From the NCBI GenBank assembly GCA_965227035.1, contig OZ245724.1:3286001-3350000 (forward strand): a stretch of DNA of 64,000 nt. Direction: 5' to 3'. Below are positions 27,123 to 33,719 of the stretch, piece by piece. Origin of the DNA: CBDDFQ01 sp965227035. Lineage in GTDB: Bacteria > Pseudomonadota > Gammaproteobacteria > Burkholderiales > Burkholderiaceae_C. The notes beneath the pieces are model-generated. The model ran no database searches, had not been told where the DNA came from, and saw only the letters and a program-made list of their open reading frames with translations. How positions within the stretch are numbered: position 1 is the stretch's first letter; each line of letters begins with the position of its first letter. The position numbers and the translations under genes were made by a program.

Positions 27123-27899
27123 TCAGGACTGCTGTGTAGGCTCGGCCAAGTGGGTGAGAAAGTCCTGAACGTCGTCATCGAATCCGCCGACAGGAACCGC
27201 TTTTGCGAGAGCCAGCCAGACGCCGAAGGGAATGCGATCGAGCTGTCGATAGGTCGCAGCGCGGGCAACCACCAGGCGATCGTTTTCCAGCATCAACACA
27301 CCGCATTCGACTGGCACTTCGCTCGGGTCTGCAATCGGCTTACCGCGTTTGTCGTTGCCGAGCACGTACCAGCACTCTCCCCCCAGGTCTAGATAAGCAG
27401 CGCGCTTGTCTGGCTTTCGCAGATCGCCCATTAAATCGGCGCGACTGACTTTGACTTCGTGAACGATAGGGTGCGCGTAGGCTTCTACGCTGGTGTTTCG
27501 AATGGAGAACACGTCGGGCCGAGCGATGCACCAGCGGTGCTTTGCTAGTTCATCCAGCTTGTCGAGCGGGGGAAGTTTTGCTCGCAAGCTCAAACCGCGC
27601 CATGCGATGCGACCATTACGTGTCATCTCAAGCGCGACTTTTTCTACAAGCGATTCGTGCGATGAGAGAGCGCCACGATTGGTCGTGAGGCTGTGTGAGA
27701 TTTGTTCGATGCCGAGGTCGGTGACACGGACAGTTTCATGGCCCGACGAGGCTGTTAATCGTTCGAGATATCCACTAGCGAGAAGGTCGACTTCGATCGC
27801 ATCGCAGCAGGGCCAGCCTGCGGATCGGTACACCTCGCGAAGGCGCCGGAGGTGGACGCGGGTGATCTGTGGGACAAAGGTTTCGGGCATGACGCCCAA
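27123..27899 (-). CDS. PD-(D/E)XK nuclease-like protein, MmcB-like
   Basis: A 258-residue soluble protein with an apparent winged-helix N-terminus (~1-70) and a PD-(D/E)XK-like core. In order, an early helix has Glu87, then Pro128-Asp129 in RPDVFSI, then Glu148-Val-Lys150 in HEVKVSRADL, with a helix and the strand GECWYVLG following. The second half resembles the MmcB DNA-repair family of Alphaproteobacteria in motif spacing. The function could be DNA repair or restriction; I infer nuclease activity from motif conservation only. It is convergent with the GMC gene and stands outside the tRNA-Phe element. Confidence 0.65.
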   Translation of the reverse strand: MGVMPETFVPQITRVHLRRLREVYRSAGWPCCDAIEVDLLASGYLERLTASSGHETVRVTDLGIEQISHSLTTNRGALSSHESLVEKVALEMTRNGRIAWRGLSLRAKLPPLDKLDELAKHRWCIARPDVFSIRNTSVEAYAHPIVHEVKVSRADLMGDLRKPDKRAAYLDLGGECWYVLGNDKRGKPIADPSEVPVECGVLMLENDRLVVARAATYRQLDRIPFGVWLALAKAVPVGGFDDDVQDFLTHLAEPTQQS

Positions 27900-27960
27900 T
27901 TATCGGCAGGAAAGGATTCCTATAGCCGGTGCGCGAAGAGTTCTGGGCGGACTACCCGTA

Positions 27961-28215
27961 TCAATGCGCCGTCATGGGCGGCACGAGCATGTAATCGTCG
28001 AACTCGGTTTCATAGCACTCCATCAGCGACTCGAGATTACGGTCGCGTTCCTCGGTAGCCATACGCAACTGGCGCGCGTAGTCGGACGCGCTTTCCTGAG
28101 CGGAGAAATTCATGATGGTCGCGAAGTACGCCTCGTTGGAGAGCTTCCAAGCGTGATAGCGGGCTTGCACTTCTTCGGAGACGTGTGCGGAAGAGGATTC
28201 TTGTGCGAATTGCAT
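27961..28215 (-). CDS. Small hypothetical protein, helical
   Basis: An 84-residue, highly charged, predicted all-helical protein (EVQARYHAWKLSNEAYFATI, then ATEERDRNLESLMECYETEF), no signal peptide or membrane segment, one cysteine. I do not recognise a family. The start follows a TCGTTTCCTG-complement, i.e. a GGAAAC purine stretch ~7 bases upstream. It stands alone between the MmcB-like gene and the divergent GAF gene. Confidence 0.6.
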   Translation of the reverse strand: MQFAQESSSAHVSEEVQARYHAWKLSNEAYFATIMNFSAQESASDYARQLRMATEERDRNLESLMECYETEFDDYMLVPPMTAH

Positions 28216-28398
28216 GGGGTCGTTTCCTGTGATTTGGCTTGTTAGCTGCCTAGCTGGGTAGGCAATAAGTCACAGTAATGCGGGGTCGAGGCAGGGTTTG
28301 TCCGGGATGGGTGGGTTGGCTTGTAGGCGGTGTCTCACGTGGGGGATGGGATCGGAATTTGCAACCGGCACTGGTGCAACAGTCGCTACACTCGCCAA

Positions 28399-28851
28399 AT
28401 GAACACTGCTGAAATCGCCCACCTGACTAGCGTTTTAAGGACCGAAGGCCTGACTGCCGGTTTGGCGCTACTGAATAAGCGCGTACCCCACCGCTACACG
28501 GCAGTGTTCAGATTTCGCGATGGCGCTATGCACAACATAGCGATATACGACAAGGCCGGCGAGGTGACCCCTGAGGGATTTGCTGTGGTCCCCTTCACGG
28601 ACAGTTTCTGCCAGTTCGTGTTGCGTGACGATGGGTTCCAGACGAGCGACACGGCTGCCGACACGCGTCTAGCAGGTCACAAATATCAGGGGGTTCTGCT
28701 TTCGTATCACGGCGTGCCGCTCATGAGCAACCATGGCGACTTGTACGGAACGATGTGCCATTTCGACTTCGCTTCGCTGCCGCTCGAAGACAATGAATTC
28801 GAGTATTTTCAGAAAGCCGCGCGGGTTGTTCCTTCGTTCGTGCCGCAGTGA
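28399..28851 (+). CDS. GAF domain protein
   Basis: A 150-residue single GAF-like domain: an N-terminal helix (GLTAGLALLNKRVP), strands RYTAVFRFRDG and HNIAIYDKAG, a central TDSFCQFVL, and the closing LYGTMCHFDF strand where many GAF proteins have the core glycine and small residues. GAF modules bind cyclic nucleotides, tetrapyrroles or small molecules. With no output domain attached, this is probably a stand-alone sensor. I take the ATG at 28399; upstream in-frame codons are not protein-like. No operon partner. Confidence 0.72.
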   Translation: MNTAEIAHLTSVLRTEGLTAGLALLNKRVPHRYTAVFRFRDGAMHNIAIYDKAGEVTPEGFAVVPFTDSFCQFVLRDDGFQTSDTAADTRLAGHKYQGVLLSYHGVPLMSNHGDLYGTMCHFDFASLPLEDNEFEYFQKAARVVPSFVPQ

Positions 28852-29022
28852 GTCGCCTTTAGTTTTTCGTCATTCGTAAAGATGCCGCAGGCGGTGTCTC
28901 ACTTGGGCGAGATGGGATCGGAAGAGATGGGCACGGGGGCGCGGGGTAGATCGTCCGTTTGTCCTACTCGGGCGGATGAGCTTTTCGCCCAGCATCTGCT
29001 TTCACTCAACGAAAGCAGAAAA

Positions 29023-29211
29023 ATGACCGATCCTAGAAACGTCGCACACGACAAGAAAATCCAGCAAGAGAAGAAGCATCGCGGCGAAGAGATTGCGCCG
29101 GGTGCGGACAAGACGCCGCAGCCGGGGAAGAAGACGCATATGGAGCACCATGCTTCGGACGAGGTGGGGGATGAGGCACCCGGTTCTGATGGGGAGAAGG
29201 CTTCGGATTGA
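29023..29211 (+). CDS. Small hydrophilic hypothetical protein
   Basis: A 62-residue very hydrophilic protein rich in Lys, Asp, Glu, Gly and His (MTDPRNVAHDKKIQQEKKHR), apparently disordered. I do not recognise it. The ATG at 29023 is preceded by GAAAGC; the longer in-frame extension to 28882 does not look coding. A long perfect hairpin terminator follows 20 bases after its stop. Confidence 0.5.
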   Translation: MTDPRNVAHDKKIQQEKKHRGEEIAPGADKTPQPGKKTHMEHHASDEVGDEAPGSDGEKASD

Positions 29212-29231
29212 TCAACGTTTAGATCCCAAAA

Positions 29232-29276
29232 AGCAAAAAGCCCGCTAGAAAAATCTAGCGGGCTTTTTGCTTGTTC
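29232..29276. terminator. Long bidirectional terminator hairpin at the left edge of the element
   Basis: An 18-bp perfect inverted repeat (arms 29232-29249 and 29254-29271, core AAGCCCGCTAGA / TCTAGCGGGCTT) with an AAAA loop and T/A-rich flanks on both sides. It ends 19 bases before the distal attachment repeat. Before the element inserted, it would have been downstream of the tRNA-Phe gene on the minus strand, so it could be the original tRNA terminator as well as serving the small plus-strand gene. Confidence 0.85.
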
Positions 29277-29290
29277 CCAGAGGGAAACTA

Positions 29291-29325
29291 TCTGGTGGCC
29301 TGGGGCGGAATCGAACCACCGACAC
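29291..29325. repeat. Distal attachment site (tRNA-Phe 3' duplicate)
   Basis: A 35-base sequence identical to 40366-40400, beginning TCTGGTGGCCTGGGGCGG; the flanking bases differ on both sides. It duplicates the last 33 bases of tRNA-Phe including the encoded CCA, but there is no tRNA body attached, so this is an attachment remnant and not a second gene. Confidence 0.92.
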
Positions 29326-29425
29326 GCTTAGCGATGCCCTATCTCGTTGATTTTGCTAGGGTTTTGATAATTGTAGACTCGTGCAGTGTACCTGTCCCGC
29401 GTACCAAAATAATCTTGTCCAAGGA

Positions 29426-30112
29426 TCAGCCCCGCTGCTCTAGTTCAGTTCGTCGTTTTTTGTATTTTTTTGCGGTGAGGCCACTTTTATCTTCAGGTAG
29501 GTGGTACAGGGCAACTCCCATGTGACGCGTCGACACGGGCAGCCCGGAATAGTTGGCTGCGTGGAAACTGTAAAAGGCCATGTTAGGCCGTTGAGCACAA
29601 TCGGAAGTCGTCATTGCAGCAAGACCCATCTTTTCCATTTCCTCTCGCCACTCACCCATTAGATTCGCAGCCTTCGGCCTGTTGATGTAGATAAGCATTC
29701 CCACCTTGGCGTTCTCTATGTCTGCCGGACGATACCTAGTGTCTAGCTGCAAGAACCCCTGTCTAACCGCGGTCAAGGTGTTAAAGATTTTCGCCTCGCC
29801 CGTCCAAGAGAAGGCGGGCCGTCTGCCAGTGACAGTCAGGTCCACACTACCCCCGCTAGATTTACCCTGATGGGCACTATAGAAGCGTTGCCGAAGGGCA
29901 GTGGCGACGTGATAAGTCAATCCATCCTCGTCCGCATCGGAATGACGGTTGGGTTCACGCTCCATTTCCCGGACGATTTGGTCCAAGTCGCTATGCAAGA
30001 TTTCTACGAATTCATCAAACGTCGATGCACAGACACGTCGGACCAGATTCTCTGCTCCAGCGACATCCCTCATTTCAGCCAAAAATTCAGCCAAAGTAGT
30101 TTTTTCATTCAT
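29426..30112 (-). CDS. PD-(D/E)XK nuclease-like protein, third gene of a candidate defence operon
   Basis: A 228-residue soluble protein that I do not recognise as a named family. The middle has a restriction-endonuclease-like signature: acidic Glu63-Asp64 in a helix (DEDGLTYHVATALRQRF), Gly-Gly-Ser-Val-Asp91 (SSGGSVDLTV), then Glu106-Ala-Lys108 (WTGEAKIF), followed by a helix with Gln119-x3-Gln122 (RQGFLQL). That spacing is typical of PD-(D/E)XK enzymes. Residues 135-145 form a hydrophobic strand (VGMLIYINRP). It is translationally coupled to the preceding gene by a 4-base overlap. The role of effector nuclease is inferred. Confidence 0.72.
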   Translation of the reverse strand: MNEKTTLAEFLAEMRDVAGAENLVRRVCASTFDEFVEILHSDLDQIVREMEREPNRHSDADEDGLTYHVATALRQRFYSAHQGKSSGGSVDLTVTGRRPAFSWTGEAKIFNTLTAVRQGFLQLDTRYRPADIENAKVGMLIYINRPKAANLMGEWREEMEKMGLAAMTTSDCAQRPNMAFYSFHAANYSGLPVSTRHMGVALYHLPEDKSGLTAKKYKKRRTELEQRG

Positions 30113-30525
30113 CGCCGACGCCGCCCTCCTAACACCTCACGCGCAAAGTCAGAGGGGTAGAAATAGACGAACAGCTTAGAAGGAAGAGCCTCGTCTTTCT
30201 CACCCGTTATCGGATGAATGTGGTGAAGAGATGCCATCGAGAACGCATCTCGATCAAGACGGTGCACATCGTCGTCTTCGATAAGTTCAGCCCCTAGCTC
30301 CAAGACGTGGGATTCAGCGCCGAGCAGGTATTGCACCACCCGTTCAGTTACGTGGGAGCCTTGCAACTCACGCGCGTTAGCGATCCCCTTTAGTTGTGAA
30401 TAGGGGATGTAATTTGCCTTAAGGTCGCTCTCGACAAGTTCAACGATTAATTCGGCCAGCAGCGCTTCTTCACTGTCGCCCCAAGTGTCTCGAATAGTCG
30501 TAAGTAGTTTGTCGCGGGCGTCCAT
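30109..30525 (-). CDS. Unrecognised 138-residue protein, second gene of the candidate defence operon
   Basis: A 138-residue soluble protein with no signal peptide. The first ~75 residues look helical (LLAELIVELVESDLKANYIP, SHVTERVVQYLLGAESHVLELG) and could form a small winged-helix or adaptor fold. The rest has an acidic stretch (ELIEDDDVHRLDRD) and a closing aromatic strand (LFVYFYPSDFAREVL) with a basic RRRR tail. I do not recognise it. It starts four bases after the large gene's stop and overlaps the nuclease-like gene by four bases, so the three proteins are made together, possibly as a complex. Confidence 0.7.
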   Translation of the reverse strand: MDARDKLLTTIRDTWGDSEEALLAELIVELVESDLKANYIPYSQLKGIANARELQGSHVTERVVQYLLGAESHVLELGAELIEDDDVHRLDRDAFSMASLHHIHPITGEKDEALPSKLFVYFYPSDFAREVLGGRRRR

Positions 30526-30529
30526 AACA

Positions 30530-31636
30530 CTATGTCAAATACTTGACGACCTTATTCATTGCCTGCACAACGTCGCTGTCGTTTATAGCGTCGCTCATCT
30601 CAATCCCGAAATGCACTGGCGCTGACGCCGCCGCCTGTGCAGTGGAAGTCCAGAGCTTTAATGTTGCCCTGCCTTTTGGGGCGGAAAAAGCCCAAGTCGC
30701 AACCACCCCATACGGATAAATTTGAGTTACAGCGTCCGCTCCATTCTTATGGTACTTCTCCATGCGAATGTCGTCGTCGGGAGTGGGCATCTTTCCCCGT
30801 GTTATCGCGCCGCTCGGCGTTCTGATTCCGATTTCAGTAACGTTAACGTCCTTCGTTTTTCGAGCGCTGTAGATACCCTTAATCGCGGGGAAAACGTTTT
30901 CCGGCTGCTGGCTTTCGTACAGGGTCCTTAATTCAGGTAAGTGAAGCGATACCGCTCCCAATAATTGAAACACGGCCAAAGGGCCCTCTAGCTTTAATCC
31001 TGCGTGGGCAAGGTCTAACCCCACCTCGATCCGCTTTAGCTTAGTCCGTATGTTGACGACGTCAAAGGTCTGCACCGGAGTAAATTTGTATCCGACGATA
31101 CGGTCAAATTGTCCTGCAGGCGCGACGGCAGCCATCACCTGTGGATTAGAGTCGCTATCTATGGGGGTCTTCTCCTCGATCACCTGTTTTCTGCAGAAGA
31201 CAAGTTGGAAATCGTCGGGGCTAAGCTGCTTTACTTCGCAAAGCGTGCGATCGGTAGGCGCAGAGAGCAAATCGGCCTGTGCAAGCGGTTTGGGGTACGC
31301 CTCCGAAAAAACCGAAGATGCGACTGTCGCGGATTGCAGTCTCGCTAAAACCTGCTTAACCTCGTCATCGCTCAGCACATACAACTGAACATACCGATCT
31401 CCAGTTGCAATGATATTCAGATAGGTTATTCGAACCAGCTTCGAAATCACTTCTCCATCTGCATCGCCCTTCGCCGCCCGTGCAATGAGATCGGGGTAGC
31501 CCCCACCGGGTTTGAGTCCCTTTAGCGAGAGCAGCAATTTCATCGAGGGCCAGCTACATCTGCCCTTCAAGTAGCCTACTAGTTCTTCGACAGAAGTCGC
31601 TTCCACCTTCTCCTCCGGAGTCTTCGACGTCGCCAT
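30530..31636 (-). CDS. Unrecognised 368-residue protein, first gene of the candidate defence operon
   Basis: A 368-residue soluble protein without recognisable catalytic motifs, signal peptide or membrane segment. Residues ~10-60 are helical (VEELVGYLKGRCSWPSMKLL) and contain KGLKPGGGYPDLIARAAKG, which looks like a small SAP-like or helix-turn-helix module. The centre and C-terminus alternate strands and helices. It could be a sensor or specificity subunit; this is inference. It heads a three-gene operon behind a good promoter, with a 4-base gap to the next gene. Confidence 0.72.
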   Translation of the reverse strand: MATSKTPEEKVEATSVEELVGYLKGRCSWPSMKLLLSLKGLKPGGGYPDLIARAAKGDADGEVISKLVRITYLNIIATGDRYVQLYVLSDDEVKQVLARLQSATVASSVFSEAYPKPLAQADLLSAPTDRTLCEVKQLSPDDFQLVFCRKQVIEEKTPIDSDSNPQVMAAVAPAGQFDRIVGYKFTPVQTFDVVNIRTKLKRIEVGLDLAHAGLKLEGPLAVFQLLGAVSLHLPELRTLYESQQPENVFPAIKGIYSARKTKDVNVTEIGIRTPSGAITRGKMPTPDDDIRMEKYHKNGADAVTQIYPYGVVATWAFSAPKGRATLKLWTSTAQAAASAPVHFGIEMSDAINDSDVVQAMNKVVKYLT

Positions 31637-31702
31637 ACATTCCCACCCGTCCTAAAAAAACGAACTTTTGTTATGACCACTCCGCAGCGGTGTACCTTGC
31701 TG

Positions 31703-31732
31703 AATGTAACCGGAAGAATCGACAGCGGTCAA
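31703..31732 (-). promoter_or_regulatory. Sigma-70 type promoter of the three-gene operon
   Basis: On the minus strand, TTGACC (31732-31727), an 18-base spacer and TACATT (31708-31703) lie ~67 bases before the 368-residue gene's ATG. It lies in the gap after the small Xre gene, so the operon need not depend on read-through. Confidence 0.55.
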
Positions 31733-31759
31733 AAAGGCGATAACGCGGCGAAGGCCTTG

Positions 31760-32005
31760 TCAATCAAGACAATTCATTAAATCCGATGGAGCGAGTTGCA
31801 GGGCGAAGGCGAGTCGAGCAATATTGTGAAGCGTTAGGTTGCGTTCACCTCTTTCCACCGAACTGACATAGTTCGTATGTAACTCCGCTGCTTCCGCCAA
31901 GGCCTCTTGGGTTAGGCCTCTATCCAAGCGATGCGCCCGAACTGCCATACCAAAAGTCACTTGAACTTTTTCCTTTGTTGGTGGCTTGCGTACGGACTTC
32001 GGCAT
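31760..32005 (-). CDS. Small Xre-family helix-turn-helix regulator
   Basis: An 81-residue Cro/CI-type DNA-binding protein occupying almost the whole chain: FGMAVRAHRLDRGLTQEALAEAAELHTNYVSSVERGERNLTLHNIARLAFAL, i.e. a standard five-helix HTH_3 domain, with a short C-terminal tail ending NCLD. This layout resembles controller (C) proteins of restriction-modification systems, which regulate their own operon. It lies directly upstream of, and on the same strand as, the three-gene operon (123-base gap), so it is a likely regulator of it. Repeats upstream of its start could be its operator. Confidence 0.85.
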   Translation of the reverse strand: MPKSVRKPPTKEKVQVTFGMAVRAHRLDRGLTQEALAEAAELHTNYVSSVERGERNLTLHNIARLAFALQLAPSDLMNCLD

Positions 32006-32025
32006 GCAGCAAGTCTTCCGACACT

Positions 32026-32050
32026 CACACTATCAGTACACACACTATGA
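32026..32050. promoter_or_regulatory. Direct repeats upstream of the small Xre gene
   Basis: CACACTATCA (32026-32035) and CACACTATGA (32041-32050) repeat with a 15-base period, 20-45 bases before the Xre start codon. The position fits an autoregulatory operator, as is common for controller-type Xre proteins. No convincing -35/-10 pair can be assigned. Confidence 0.4.
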
Positions 32051-32148
32051 GTTTGATTTGTGCTATACGGTAGCGCGGATGCGACTCATCGCACCGTGGC
32101 TAAACGACGGGCATAAATCGTCGTCAGAAGGATGCTGGAGGGAATCGT

Positions 32149-32700
32149 ATGAACAAATTCGGTCGCTACTTAATGTGGTGCAGCTTGATTTTCGGGACCA
32201 CGTCGTTGGTGCGAGGGTGCATGTACACGGGCGTCAGGGCTAACGTGCAATTCGCACTAGCTGGACTTGGGCTAGTCGCGTATGTCATTGGGCATTGGAC
32301 GGCGAAAGCATCAACGTCACAAAAACTTCAGCGTGCACGGTCTCGCTGGTGGGGTTCAAGCTATGCATTCAGATTGAGTACGTTCTTGAGTGGCGCGTGG
32401 GTGGTTGGCTCGTACTTTTTGCAAGACGCCTACGACCGCGACATGACGCTCGTCTTCGCACCTCCAATCGTCTTGGCCCTTTTGTTGATCGGCTACACGC
32501 TGGTAGTTGCACCGCCCAAGCCGAAGCCGGTACGGCAAGAGGCCCCCGCAATGCACCCCGGCGACCTCGCTCAAGTCTCTCCTGCAAATGAAGCGGAGGT
32601 TGTGGATATGAGCCTCGAAGATCAGGCAGCAATGTTGAGCCCCGCGCAGAGACAGCGCCGCATGGACGAGCTTATTGCGCGTATGAAAGACACGCCGTAG
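32149..32700 (+). CDS. Small inner-membrane protein with charged cytoplasmic tail
   Basis: A 183-residue protein with about four hydrophobic segments: ~8-20, ~30-46 (FALAGLGLVAYVIGHW), ~72-86 (LSTFLSGAWVVGSYFL) and ~100-116 (PPIVLALLLIGYTLVV). A proline-rich stretch (APPKPKPVRQ) and a charged C-terminal helix (AQRQRRMDELIARMKD) follow. I do not recognise a family. The ATG follows GGAGGGAATC by about 3-8 bases. It sits between the Xre gene (divergent) and the frameshifted gene (convergent; stops two bases apart). Confidence 0.65.
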   Translation: MNKFGRYLMWCSLIFGTTSLVRGCMYTGVRANVQFALAGLGLVAYVIGHWTAKASTSQKLQRARSRWWGSSYAFRLSTFLSGAWVVGSYFLQDAYDRDMTLVFAPPIVLALLLIGYTLVVAPPKPKPVRQEAPAMHPGDLAQVSPANEAEVVDMSLEDQAAMLSPAQRQRRMDELIARMKDTP

Positions 32701-32701
32701 G

Positions 32702-33020
32702 TCATCGGGACGAAGACAGCGACTCCGCCCAAACCGACTCACACCACCAGCTTTGCCGATACTTCATGTCGTCACGCTGGCGGTACGCTGGGACCAATTC
32801 AGTCCCCGGTTATCAGAAGCCCCGCAGCGCCGACTCTAAGGACCTGTGCGTGCATAAGCACCGGCAGCAAGTACCTCGGATCTGTACCGTCCAACAATTG
32901 CGCCAGTTTCACGGTGGGATGGCTTCCCTTGTGTTGTAGACGTAGGTTGCCCAGCACTGGTCCACGCCGGTCCACCTCGCCCTCGGACAGCTTCACACCC
33001 CTTTCGCGCAATCGATACAC
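32702..33020 (-). pseudogene. LexA-box-associated small gene, interrupted by a +1 frameshift
   Basis: The minus-strand frame reads YRLRERGVKLSEGEVDRRGP ... VKLAQLLDGTDPRYLLPVLM ... AAGLLITGD and then stops at 32799. If one G of the GGGG run at 32804-32807 is skipped, the frame continues as TELVPAYRQRDDMKYRQSWWC ... to a stop at 32702, two bases from the convergent gene. The protein-like sequence on both sides suggests a recent single-base insertion (or a sequencing error). The intact product would be ~105 residues with a Trp-Trp-Cys near its C-terminus; function unknown. I place the start at the GTG at 33020, 11 bases from a LexA-type box. Confidence 0.55.
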
Positions 33021-33030
33021 GTAGCTAACA

Positions 33031-33046
33031 CTGTACACATATACAG
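33031..33046. promoter_or_regulatory. LexA (SOS) box between divergent small genes
   Basis: CTGTACACATATACAG matches the CTGT-N8-ACAG LexA consensus used in gamma- and betaproteobacteria, with an AT-rich centre. It lies 11 bases from the minus-strand gene start and 22 bases from the plus-strand ATG at 33068. A TATGAT -10-like hexamer (33056-33061) lies on the plus-strand side, so LexA bound here would block transcription in that direction and probably both. Confidence 0.7.
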
Positions 33047-33067
33047 TATTGCTTGTATGATTTGCGC

Positions 33068-33289
33068 ATGACATCTCAATCCGAATCTCAGTGGCTCGCG
33101 GCCTGTGCACACCGCCTTCAGAAGCAGTGGCGAAGCGTTGATCCGGTCGTTCTTGAGGAGGCCGCATGGGACATCTGGCGCGACCCTTCGCTGCGGATAT
33201 TGGAGCCGGATAAGGCTGCGGAGCAGTGGTTGGAACTGATACAGGTCACGTTCCTCTTAAATACCCCTAGACGCCCGGTGGCCCATTAG
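33068..33289 (+). CDS. Small LexA-box-associated hypothetical protein
   Basis: A 73-residue cytoplasmic protein, MTSQSESQWLAACAHRLQKQ at the N-terminus, then an acidic helix (PVVLEEAAWDIWRDPSLRIL). The first ~60 residues are protein-like; the last ~13 (after QWLELIQ) are not obviously conserved-looking. I do not recognise it. The ATG is 22 bases after the LexA box and only seven after a -10-like TATGAT, so translation could be nearly leaderless. SOS induction is inferred from the box. Confidence 0.6.
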   Translation: MTSQSESQWLAACAHRLQKQWRSVDPVVLEEAAWDIWRDPSLRILEPDKAAEQWLELIQVTFLLNTPRRPVAH

Positions 33290-33336
33290 AAATGCCTGTC
33301 GCCCCGCTATGGGTTTGGGCGCCGCACTCCGCGATG

Positions 33337-33351
33337 CGATGAGTATCATCG
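33337..33351. promoter_or_regulatory. Inverted repeat upstream of the second Xre gene
   Basis: CGATGA-GTA-TCATCG is a perfect 6-bp inverted repeat with a 3-base spacer, 26 bases before the Xre ATG at 33378. Position and symmetry fit an autoregulatory operator for the Xre protein. Confidence 0.45.
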
Positions 33352-33377
33352 GCATATCTTGTTCAAGGGACCTTGCT

Positions 33378-33719
33378 ATGAACGTTGCTGATTCCATGAG
33401 CATCGGCAATCGTTTGCGTGCCGTGCGGGGCCGTCGTGGTCTTCGCGCGGTTGCAGCGGAAATTGGCGTGCACGCGGCGACCATATCGCGAATCGAAAAT
33501 GGCAAGGAACCAGACATCGAAACTTTCAAACGCATTTGCGCGTGGCTGGGAGACGATCCGTCAATCTACATCTCCGGCCCGACCTTGGACGGTGGCTCTA
33601 ACGAAACCACTTGCTCGATTAATTTCAGCGACAAAGCGCCTGTGAGCGTTGTCGAGAGTACCGCGCTTTCGGAACTAATTCGTGCTGCCTCCAGAGCGAT
33701 GTGCCGTGGAAATTTCTGA
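33378..33719 (+). CDS. Xre-family regulator paired with an ImmA-like gene
   Basis: A 113-residue protein. Residues ~7-62 are a Cro/CI helix-turn-helix (GNRLRAVRGRRGLRAVAAEI, then HAATISRIENGKEPDIETFKRICAWLG); the C-terminal ~45 residues are unstructured-looking. The ATG at 33378 follows AAGGGA by ~10 bases; an in-frame upstream ATG at 33309 is less likely. It overlaps the ImmA-like gene by 38 bases. This is the ImmR/ImmA or phage cI/antirepressor arrangement, where the protease removes the repressor to induce the element. Confidence 0.85.
   Translation: MNVADSMSIGNRLRAVRGRRGLRAVAAEIGVHAATISRIENGKEPDIETFKRICAWLGDDPSIYISGPTLDGGSNETTCSINFSDKAPVSVVESTALSELIRAASRAMCRGNF

Noticed and set aside
29291..29366. 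A second tRNA-Phe gene at the left edge of the element
   Set aside because: Only the 3' 33 bases match; the anticodon and D arms are absent, so it is an attachment remnant.
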